Of a stretch of DNA of 5,172 nucleotides, positions 1 to 5,103 are shown piece after piece. Location: assembly GCA_947631315.1 (NCBI GenBank), contig CANRLA010000086.1:1-5172 (forward strand), written 5' to 3'. Numbering within the stretch: position 1 is the stretch's first letter; every line of letters starts with the position of its first letter. The position numbers and the translations under genes were made by a program. This DNA is from an uncultured Clostridia bacterium. GTDB taxonomy: Bacteria > Bacillota > Clostridia > TANB77 > CAG-508. Under the pieces are notes generated by a model. The model was not told the DNA's origin, made no database searches, and was given only the letters and a program-made list of their open reading frames with translations.

Positions 1-2
1 GT

Positions 3-863
3 TTTAGAAGCGTTGCTAAACAGAAGAAAATGACAAGTGCTTCTATTATCATAATGTGTGCTACGATGTTCATATTTGGTGCATTTTATCTTATAGGTGA
101 AAATATAAATTTCATTATGAGACAAGTTGAAAGTCAACAAGGAATGAGAGTAGTTATTGATGAAAATGCAACTGAAGATGAAATCGAAAATATGAAAAGT
201 GAGATTAGGAAGATAGAAGGAGTCAATCAAGTAACTTTCTACTCCAAAGAAGATGCACTTTCAGCAGTAAAAGAACAATTAGGAGACCAAAAAGATATAA
301 TAGCAGGTTATGATGTTGACAATCCTTTTCCAGATTCATATTTTGTAACGTTAACGGATTTAACATTAAATAATATTGTGCAAGAGCAAATATTGAAAAT
401 AGAAGGAGTATCTGAAATTACAGCAAGTAATGATACTATATCTTCACTTGCAACTGTAGCTAAAGGAATACAAATGGCAACGTTTGGATTACTTATAATT
501 TTAATAATAATATCAGTATTTATAATTTCTTATACAATTAAACTTACTGTATATGCAAGAAGAAGAGAAATTTCAATTATGAAATATGTTGGAGCAACAA
601 ATGGATTTATTAGAGGACCATTTGTAGTAGAAGGTATAATAATAGGTCTAGTATCAGCACTTATAACTTTAGCAATAGTTGCACTTGCATATAACTCAGT
701 TATAAATGGAATCTTATCATCATCAGTAATCCAAATGATGGGAATTACACTATATAATTTCTCAGATATATTTGTAAGATTATTGAGTGTATATATTATA
801 TTAGGTACAGGTATAGGTATTTTAGGAAGTATAATTTCTATGAGAAAATACTTGAAAGTATAA
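3..863 (+). CDS. ftsX: Cell-division protein FtsX (5'-truncated by window edge)
   Basis: FtsX is the membrane subunit of the FtsEX complex. It works with the ATPase FtsE and controls cell-wall hydrolases outside the cell. The frame is open to the left edge; the nine codons before the Met at 30 read FRSVAKQKK, matching the cytoplasmic FtsX N-terminus, so the true start is upstream and about 10-20 residues are missing. Counting from Met30: TM1 is about residues 4-22. Residues 23-145 are the extracellular loop, with the family signature NPFPDSY at 98-104. TM2 is about 148-170, followed by the cytoplasmic KLTVYARRREISIMKYVGAT segment (171-190), the most diagnostic FtsX motif. TM3 is about 200-220 and TM4 about 250-270, ending in a short basic tail. 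An M23 hydrolase with coiled coil lies 82 nt downstream, the expected partner type. No terminator separates them, so co-transcription is likely. Confidence 0.95.
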   Translation, partial: FRSVAKQKKMTSASIIIMCATMFIFGAFYLIGENINFIMRQVESQQGMRVVIDENATEDEIENMKSEIRKIEGVNQVTFYSKEDALSAVKEQLGDQKDIIAGYDVDNPFPDSYFVTLTDLTLNNIVQEQILKIEGVSEITASNDTISSLATVAKGIQMATFGLLIILIIISVFIISYTIKLTVYARRREISIMKYVGATNGFIRGPFVVEGIIIGLVSALITLAIVALAYNSVINGILSSSVIQMMGITLYNFSDIFVRLLSVYIILGTGIGILGSIISMRKYLKV

Positions 864-934
864 AAAAATATGAAAATATTTAAAAGTATAAAAAACATAT
901 TTAAGATAAAGATTAAACGAATTATTCAAATTTT

Positions 935-940
935 GGAGGA
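935..940 (+). promoter_or_regulatory. Shine-Dalgarno of first M23 hydrolase gene
   Basis: GGAGGA lies 5 nt before the ATG at 946. It is the strongest and best-spaced ribosome binding site in the window and fixes the start of this gene. It contrasts with the two downstream protein genes, whose Shine-Dalgarno sequences are misplaced relative to their start codons. Confidence 0.85.
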
Positions 941-945
941 TACTT

Positions 946-2139
946 ATGAAAAACAAGATAATTTTATCTTTGGGAATAATTATATTGTTACTAAGTACAT
1001 ATTTAGTTAATTCTTGTTTAGCAATTACTCAATCAGATATAGATTCATTAAGACAACAGCAAGAACAAGCCCAAAGAGAAAAAGAAGAAATTGCACAACA
1101 AAAAGAAACAGAAAAAAATGAACTAGAAAGTATTAATGAACAATTAAATAAAGTAAATAATGAGATAATGGAATTAGAAGGAAAAATAGCATCATTAAAT
1201 ATTTCTATTTCAGAGAAAGAAACGCAAATTGAAGAAAAAGAGAAAGAACTACAAGAAAAACAAGAACTACTAAAAACAAGATTAGTTGCAATGTATAAAA
1301 ATGGAAACCTAAGTTATTTAGATGTTCTCTTAGGTTCATCAAATTATATGGATATGCTTGCATCTATTGATGCATTAGAAAGAATAGCGGATGCCGATAA
1401 TAAATTGATAGTTAAAATAAAAGAAGAAAAAGCAGAATTAGAACAAATAAAGAAACAACTAGAAGACGAAAAAATAGAAGTAGATGCTGCAAAAGCTCAA
1501 AAGAAAGCAAAAAATGTTGAACTAACAACTCTTCAAGAACAGAAAGAATCAAAAATAGCTTCATTAACAGAAGAAGAAAAACAAAAAGAAAAAAAGATTT
1601 CTGAATTTCAAGCAGCTATTAGACAAGGTGAAGCAGAAATACAAGCAGAAATAGAAAGAAATAGAAACAAAAATAATGGACATAGTAATGTTACGGGAAG
1701 TATAGATAATTCTCAAGGCTCATTAGGATGGCCATTACCTAAACAATATGCTAGATATTCTTACATAACATCATATTTTGGACCTAGAAAACAACCTACA
1801 GCAGGGGCTTCAACAAATCATGGAGCAATAGACATTGGAGTATCATATCAACCTCTATATGCTGCAGAATCAGGACTTGTTGTTACAGCTGGAGTAGTAT
1901 CAGGGTATGGAAACTTTATTATGATATGGCATAACCAAAGAGGACAATTATATACAGCTTATGGACATTTATCACAAATTTTAGTTTCAGCTGGACAAAC
2001 AGTAAATAGAGGACAACAAATTGGAGTTACTGGAAATACAGGTATTACAACAGGACCGCATTTACATTTTGAAGTAAGAGTTGGTGGAAGTAGTTCAGGT
2101 TGTAGAACAGACCCACTAAACTATGTTGTAATTAGTTAA
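946..2139 (+). CDS. Secreted coiled-coil murein hydrolase, M23 (LytM) domain, EnvC/PcsB-like architecture
   Basis: Predicted peptidoglycan endopeptidase acting outside the membrane, probably the FtsEX-controlled septal hydrolase. Residues 1-26 are a signal peptide (hydrophobic core 5-20, likely cleavage after CLA at 24-26). A Gln/Glu/Lys-rich coiled coil spans about 28-110. A conserved hydrophobic hinge follows (RLVAMYKNGNLSYLDVL, 112-128, to about 147), then a second coiled coil at about 150-238. A Gly/Asn/Ser linker (239-260) leads to the M23 domain (about 262-392). Visible M23 residues are HGAID (zinc ligands H292, D296), YGH (catalytic H341) and PHLHFEV (catalytic H372, zinc ligand H374). 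All are intact, unlike E. coli EnvC, which has a degenerate LytM site and activates amidases. Cys23 in VNSC is a poor lipobox, so a lipoprotein is unlikely. It lies just downstream of ftsX and is paralogous to the next gene. Substrate bond is not deducible. Confidence 0.93.
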   Translation: MKNKIILSLGIIILLLSTYLVNSCLAITQSDIDSLRQQQEQAQREKEEIAQQKETEKNELESINEQLNKVNNEIMELEGKIASLNISISEKETQIEEKEKELQEKQELLKTRLVAMYKNGNLSYLDVLLGSSNYMDMLASIDALERIADADNKLIVKIKEEKAELEQIKKQLEDEKIEVDAAKAQKKAKNVELTTLQEQKESKIASLTEEEKQKEKKISEFQAAIRQGEAEIQAEIERNRNKNNGHSNVTGSIDNSQGSLGWPLPKQYARYSYITSYFGPRKQPTAGASTNHGAIDIGVSYQPLYAAESGLVVTAGVVSGYGNFIMIWHNQRGQLYTAYGHLSQILVSAGQTVNRGQQIGVTGNTGITTGPHLHFEVRVGGSSSGCRTDPLNYVVIS

Positions 2140-2158
2140 AATGTATAAAAGGAAAAAA

Positions 2159-2189
2159 TAAAGGGCACAAAATATATTAGTGCCCTTTA
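2159..2189 (+). terminator. Hairpin terminator between the two M23 genes
   Basis: TAAAGGGCAC at 2159-2168 is the exact reverse complement of GTGCCCTTTA at 2180-2189, giving a 10-bp stem with an 11-nt A/T loop, 20 nt after the stop codon. It holds the only GC-rich block nearby. On the + strand an A-tract precedes it, but the run after the stem is short and interrupted (TTTAAG), so read-through is plausible. On the - strand the stem is followed by a better T-run (complement of 2153-2158). It may therefore be a leaky + strand terminator, or act to stop antisense transcripts or protect a 3' end. Confidence 0.65.
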
Positions 2190-2242
2190 AGTTAGAATTA
2201 ATTTTTAAAAATTGAATAAATTAAAATATAGTAAAAAATATA

Positions 2243-2283
2243 AAACTCGATAAATAATTAAAAATCTCTAAAGAAAGGAGTTT
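2243..2283 (+). promoter_or_regulatory. Possible Shine-Dalgarno-sequestering stem in leader of second M23 gene
   Basis: AAACTC at 2243-2248 can pair with GAGTTT at 2278-2283, which covers the 3' part of the AAAGGAG ribosome binding site (2274-2280). A competing pairing joins ACTCG (2245-2249) to CGAGT (2309-2313), bases that overlap the foot of the downstream hairpin. Such mutually exclusive pairings resemble a leader switch. However, 5-6 bp matches arise easily in AT-rich sequence, and I match no known riboswitch class. Confidence 0.2.
2274..2280 (+). promoter_or_regulatory. Shine-Dalgarno positioned for a 14-codon leader ORF
   Basis: AAAGGAG is a good ribosome binding site. It lies 9 nt before the ATG at 2290 but 40 nt before the ATG at 2321 that starts the M23 protein. 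The main start has only a weak GAG (2310-2312) ahead of it. An in-frame TAA at 2318-2320 rules out any start further upstream for the main frame. Confidence 0.6.
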
Positions 2284-2311
2284 CGTATAATGTTATTTGT
2301 TCATTATACGA
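2283..2311 (+). repeat. Perfect 10-bp inverted repeat between Shine-Dalgarno and start codon
   Basis: TCGTATAATG (2283-2292) is the reverse complement of CATTATACGA (2302-2311), with a 9-nt loop. In RNA it would form a hairpin immediately after the Shine-Dalgarno. Folding would bury the mini-ORF ATG (2290-2292) in the 5' arm and shorten the distance from GGAG to the main ATG at 2321 from 40 to about 11 unpaired nt. In DNA it could instead be a dyad operator, since each arm contains TATAAT or its complement, but I see no matching -35 box. Confidence 0.6.
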
Positions 2312-2334
2312 GTAGAATAAATGGAAAAAATTAG
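2290..2334 (+). CDS. Putative 14-codon leader ORF overlapping the second M23 gene
   Basis: ATG at 2290 reads MLFVHYTSRINGKN and stops at TAG 2332-2334. The stop lies 11 bases past the first base of the M23 gene start codon (2321) and is in a different frame. It owns the only good Shine-Dalgarno in this leader (AAAGGAG, 9 nt spacing). The overlap would allow translational coupling, with ribosomes ending at 2334 re-initiating at 2321. The peptide has no recognisable family and no run of one amino acid typical of an attenuator. It could be chance, or the remnant of an older start displaced by an indel. Confidence 0.35.
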   Translation: MLFVHYTSRINGKN

Positions 2335-3586
2335 GCTGAAGAATAAGACAGATAAAACCATAAGTATTGTTTTGATGTTATTAATTATTTTCATTTTTAT
2401 TAATTCTACTTATGCAGATGAAAATAACAACATAACACAAGCAAATGAAATTATAGATAATGAAACATCTAATATTATAAGTAATGAAACTTCAAATAGT
2501 AAAATATTATCTTTTAAAGAACAACAAGAACAAGTAAAAGAAAATTTAAATATTGCTAAAGAAAAGCTAGAATTTGTAGAAGATGAATTATCAATTACTC
2601 TATTGCAAATACAAAATTTAGAACAAAGAATTTCCGAAGAACAAGTAAAACTTGATGAAATCAATGCAAACTATAGTGAGGTTCAAAGAAAAGTGAATGA
2701 AACTCAGGCCAAACTCGATGTTATACAAGAAGAATATGACAAAAAAGATCAAATGCTTAGAAAAAGGTTAGTTGCACTTTATAAAAGTGGAAGTATGACA
2801 TATTTAGATGTATTATTTAATTCTAAAAATGTTATCGATTTTGTATCTAGGTATTATGTTATAAAGAGAATAGCAGAATATGATTCAAAATCATTAATAG
2901 AAATTGAAAAACAAAAGAAAGAGGTGGAAAAGACCTCAAAAGAACTAAATGAGCAGAAAGCAAATATGAAAATAGTTAAAGCACAAGCAGAAGAACAAAC
3001 TGTTGTATTAACTAATACTAAAACTATAGTAGAAAATCACAAATTAAGCCTAACAGACAGTGAAATGCAATTAAAATCAGAAATAGATGCATATCTAAAA
3101 CAACAAGAAGAATTGGAAAATTTAATACAATATGCCATAATGGGTTCTACTTATGAATTGCAGTATAGTGGAGGAGTAATGATTTGGCCTACACTAACTA
3201 CATCATATATAACATCATCGTTTGGAACAAGACTTCATCCAATACAAGGAATAATTAAAAATCATGATGGAATAGATATAGGAGGAAATATGGGCGACCC
3301 AGTCTATGCAGCAGGAGATGGTATTATAATATATTCTGATTATAACAATGGTGGATATGGAAATATGGTTATGATAGACCATGGATTAAATGAAGAAGGC
3401 ATTAAAATCGTAACATTATATGGACATGGAAGCAAATTATTAAAAACTATAGGAGATACTGTAAAACAGGGAGATATAATAATGGAAGTAGGCTCTACTG
3501 GAAACTCAACTGGACCTCATGTACATTTTGAAGTAAGAGAAAATGGATTAGCAGTTGACCCAAAGAAATATTTATCAAATGAGTAA
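2321..3586 (+). CDS. Second secreted coiled-coil M23 (LytM) murein hydrolase, paralog of the preceding gene
   Basis: Predicted zinc peptidoglycan endopeptidase. A basic N-terminus and hydrophobic stretch (14-28) end at STYA (29-32), a plausible signal-peptidase site. A polar Asn/Glu/Thr-rich spacer (33-60) contains a duplicated octapeptide. Coiled coil runs at about 64-145, then the hinge RLVALYKSGSMTYLDVL (149-165), near-identical in pattern to the upstream paralog, then a second coiled coil to about 270. The M23 domain (about 287-418) has FGTRLHP (301-307), HDGID (zinc ligands H315, D319), YGH (catalytic H369) and GPHVHFEV (catalytic H400, zinc ligand H402), all intact. It carries the FGTRxHP motif more canonically than its neighbour. 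The start at 2321 follows an in-frame stop at 2318, and the next Met (19) would break the signal sequence. The ribosome binding site is unusual, see 2274-2334. It could be a second FtsX partner or an FtsEX-independent hydrolase. Confidence 0.93.
   Translation: MEKIRLKNKTDKTISIVLMLLIIFIFINSTYADENNNITQANEIIDNETSNIISNETSNSKILSFKEQQEQVKENLNIAKEKLEFVEDELSITLLQIQNLEQRISEEQVKLDEINANYSEVQRKVNETQAKLDVIQEEYDKKDQMLRKRLVALYKSGSMTYLDVLFNSKNVIDFVSRYYVIKRIAEYDSKSLIEIEKQKKEVEKTSKELNEQKANMKIVKAQAEEQTVVLTNTKTIVENHKLSLTDSEMQLKSEIDAYLKQQEELENLIQYAIMGSTYELQYSGGVMIWPTLTTSYITSSFGTRLHPIQGIIKNHDGIDIGGNMGDPVYAAGDGIIIYSDYNNGGYGNMVMIDHGLNEEGIKIVTLYGHGSKLLKTIGDTVKQGDIIMEVGSTGNSTGPHVHFEVRENGLAVDPKKYLSNE
2450..2497 (+). 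repeat. 24-bp in-frame tandem duplication in the post-signal spacer of the second M23 protein
   Basis: Two adjacent 24-bp units (2450-2473 and 2474-2497) differ at 4 positions and encode IIDNETSN and IISNETSN (residues 44-59). The duplication is in frame and lies in the polar spacer between the signal peptide and the coiled coil, so it lengthens a flexible tether without touching a domain. Confidence 0.7.
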
Positions 3587-3607
3587 AATATAAAAATTTT
3601 TAAATTA

Positions 3608-3635
3608 AGGTTTATAGGTAGCCTTATAAAAACCT
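3608..3635 (+). repeat. Imperfect hairpin between the second M23 gene and the Ctp gene
   Basis: TTATAGG (3612-3618) pairs with CC-TATAA (3622-3629, one bulged T) around a TAG loop. An outer GGT/ACC extension (3609-3611 with 3632-3634) is offset by two unpaired A. No T-run follows, so I do not call it an intrinsic terminator. It may be an RNA-stability or processing element, or chance. Confidence 0.3.
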
Positions 3636-3648
3636 AAATATAAGGAAC

Positions 3649-3654
3649 AAGGAG
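3649..3654 (+). promoter_or_regulatory. Shine-Dalgarno misplaced relative to the Ctp start
   Basis: AAGGAG ends 25 nt before the Ctp start at 3680 but only 3 nt before an ATG at 3658. That spacing is tight for 3658 and far too long for 3680. No other purine-rich site lies within 15 nt of 3680. Confidence 0.55.
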
Positions 3655-3657
3655 AGT

Positions 3658-3675
3658 ATGAAAAATCATACATAA
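3658..3675 (+). CDS. Putative 5-codon leader ORF upstream of the Ctp protease
   Basis: ATG at 3658 reads MKNHT and stops at TAA 3673-3675, 4 nt before the Ctp start at 3680. It has the only nearby Shine-Dalgarno, so the Ctp gene may be translated by re-initiation. Alternatively, the five-A run (3661-3665) carries one extra base: with one A removed the frame reads MKIIHKT straight into MKKKQNF, giving a normal start with a normal binding site. The sequence alone cannot separate these. Confidence 0.3.
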   Translation: MKNHT

Positions 3676-3679
3676 AACA

Positions 3680-4894
3680 ATGAAGAAAAAACAAAATTTT
3701 AGGATTTTTATGACAATTATAATTACAGCAATTGTAACTTTCTCAATTACTATGTTATGGGTATATGGTGGCACAGGCAGCATAAATTCGTCATCAGTAT
3801 TAGGAAATGCTTTTAAATCAGATAAGCTTTCTACAAAATTAGAATTAATAAAAGAAAAAATAGATTCTGAATATCTAGGAGAAGTAGATGAAAACAACTT
3901 AATGGAATGGGCAATAAAAGGATATGTTGCAGGATTAGGAGATAAATATAGCGAATATTATACACCTGAAGAAATGGAAGAGTATTATTCAGATACAATT
4001 GGAGAATATGTTGGAATAGGAGTATATATAACGCTAGATAAAGAAAAAAATGAAATAGTTGTATATGATACAATAAAAAATTCACCTGCAAGAGAGATAG
4101 GTTTGAAAGCAGGAGATATATTAAAAGAAATAGATGGAGTACAATATAATGGTGATAATTATGAAACAATTACAGATAAAATAAAGGGAAAAGCAGGAAC
4201 AAAAGTTAAGATAAAAGTTTTAAGAACAGATGAAAATAATAAAGAGCAGGTATTAGAATTTGAAATAGAAAGAAAAAACATAGAAATAGTAAGAGTAAGT
4301 TCACAAATGCTAGAAGGAAATATAGGGTATATAAATATTTCAAGTTTCGATGGAAATAAAGTTTCTGATCAATTTGAATCAGAGTATGATAAATTAGTTT
4401 CACAAGGTGCAAAATCATTAATAATAGACATCAGGTCAAATAGTGGAGGAATAGTTGACGAAGCTGTAGAAATAGCTGATTTATTTACAAATAAAAATGA
4501 AGTCTTACTAATAGAAAGTGACAAAAATGGTAAAGAAATAGAAACAAGATCAAAAAGGGATAAAAAAATAACAATGAATTGTGCTCTTCTTGTAGATGAA
4601 AATTCAGCTAGTGCATCAGAAATATTTGCAGGAATAATTAAAGACTTAGTGGACAATGTAAAAATAATAGGAAATACAACTTATGGTAAAGGAATAATAC
4701 AAGCATTGTATCAGTTGAATGACAAAAGTGGATTAAAAATAACAATTGAACAATATTTTACGCCAAAACATAATGCAATAAATGAAAAAGGAATTGAACC
4801 TGATATAATTGTAGATGATTATAAATATACAGGGGAGTTGGACTTAAAAAATGATACACAATTAAAGAAGGCAATAGAAGTAGTAAAAAATTAG
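3680..4894 (+). CDS. ctpA: C-terminal processing peptidase, S41 family with PDZ domain (CtpA/CtpB type)
   Basis: Membrane-anchored serine protease acting outside the cell on C-termini of exported proteins. Residues 1-8 are basic; 9-29 form an uncleaved membrane anchor. A helical cap (about 50-105) contains the family segment GLGDKYSEYYTPEEM (85-99). The PDZ domain spans about 107-185 (GIGVYI at 112-117, SPAREIGLKAGDILKEIDG at 135-153). The S41 core (about 210-378) has GNIGYINISSF, DIRSNSGG (250-257), NSASASE (308-314) and TYGKG (334-338). By comparison with CtpB and Prc the catalytic set is S311, K337 and Q341, all present. The protein ends soon after the core (EPDIIVDD, 373-380) at 404 residues, without the C-terminal peptidoglycan-binding domain found in some homologues. 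Next to two M23 hydrolases, a role in processing or degrading them is inferred. Subfamily A versus B cannot be settled. No in-frame ATG lies between the upstream stop (3659-3661) and 3680. Confidence 0.93.
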   Translation: MKKKQNFRIFMTIIITAIVTFSITMLWVYGGTGSINSSSVLGNAFKSDKLSTKLELIKEKIDSEYLGEVDENNLMEWAIKGYVAGLGDKYSEYYTPEEMEEYYSDTIGEYVGIGVYITLDKEKNEIVVYDTIKNSPAREIGLKAGDILKEIDGVQYNGDNYETITDKIKGKAGTKVKIKVLRTDENNKEQVLEFEIERKNIEIVRVSSQMLEGNIGYINISSFDGNKVSDQFESEYDKLVSQGAKSLIIDIRSNSGGIVDEAVEIADLFTNKNEVLLIESDKNGKEIETRSKRDKKITMNCALLVDENSASASEIFAGIIKDLVDNVKIIGNTTYGKGIIQALYQLNDKSGLKITIEQYFTPKHNAINEKGIEPDIIVDDYKYTGELDLKNDTQLKKAIEVVKN

Positions 4895-4895
4895 A

Positions 4896-5005
4896 TTAAA
4901 TCGTATAAGAAAATTATGTATGTAAATATACAAAAATCAAAAAGTATTAATTCAAAAATAAAAGATAAAATTGAATTAATACTTTTTCAATACTTAACGA
5001 TTTAA
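4896..5005. repeat. Long nested inverted repeat spanning the post-Ctp intergenic region
   Basis: TTAAATCGTATAAG (4896-4909) and CTTAACGATTTAA (4993-5005) are complementary over 13 bp with a single bulged A (4905). They enclose the separate perfect 17-bp terminator stem at 4939-4987. The outer arms begin 2 nt after the Ctp stop codon. The double-stem arrangement could be a stable 3' end structure or a decayed small palindromic element. I see no target-site duplication. Confidence 0.45.
4939..4987 (+). terminator. Bidirectional intrinsic terminator after the Ctp gene
   Basis: AAAAAGTATTAATTCAA (4939-4955) is the exact reverse complement of TTGAATTAATACTTTTT (4971-4987), giving 17 perfect base pairs around a 15-nt A-rich loop. 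The 3' arm ends in five T and the 5' arm starts with five A, so it can terminate in both directions. The stem is long and AT-rich, as in low-GC Firmicutes. It isolates the cell-wall gene cluster from the tRNA transcription unit. Confidence 0.8.
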
Positions 5006-5055
5006 GACTTATTAAAAATTTTTTAGCTTTATTTGAAAAATATTTCAAAATATAG

Positions 5056-5084
5056 TTGACAATTTAAAAATAATTTAGTATACT
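5056..5084 (+). promoter_or_regulatory. Near-consensus sigma-A promoter for tRNA-Val
   Basis: TTGACA (5056-5061, perfect -35) and TATACT (5079-5084, one mismatch from TATAAT) are separated by exactly 17 nt. A/T-rich sequence with A- and T-tracts just upstream (about 5012-5054) could act as an UP element, common for stable-RNA promoters. Transcription should start around 5090-5092, leaving a short 5' leader of about 13 nt before the tRNA for RNase P removal. Confidence 0.88.
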
Positions 5085-5103
5085 TAGGAAGTCAAAGATA
5101 AAT

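Noticed and set aside
530..898. Minus-strand open frame across the 3' half of ftsX
   Set aside because: It is antisense to clear FtsX membrane segments; such frames are common opposite AT-rich genes. The same applies to the minus-strand frames at 2410-2664, 3634-3897, 3831-4169, 4206-4418 and 4369-4656.
855..900. Approximate direct repeat of AAAGTATAAAAAA, 28 bp apart, at the end of ftsX
   Set aside because: Low-complexity A/T sequence; the match breaks down immediately outside the A-run and no other copies are seen.
870..1010. 46-codon ORF beginning MKIFKSIKNIF, overlapping the start of the first M23 gene
   Set aside because: It has no Shine-Dalgarno before ATG 870, is made of A/T-rich low-complexity codons, and its second half is only the M23 signal-peptide region in another frame.
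1015..1018. Lipobox (VNSC, Cys23) making the first M23 protein a lipoprotein
   Set aside because: Asn at the -2 position is atypical, and an ordinary signal-peptidase I site (CLA, residues 24-26 region) follows directly.
2286..2291. TATAAT as a -10 promoter box upstream of the second M23 gene
   Set aside because: No -35-like hexamer at 16-18 nt upstream and no extended -10 TG; the match is better explained as part of the inverted repeat. A transcript starting there would also lose the Shine-Dalgarno.
3608..3635. Intrinsic terminator before the Ctp gene
   Set aside because: The stem is bulged and no T-run follows, so it is listed only as a weak hairpin.
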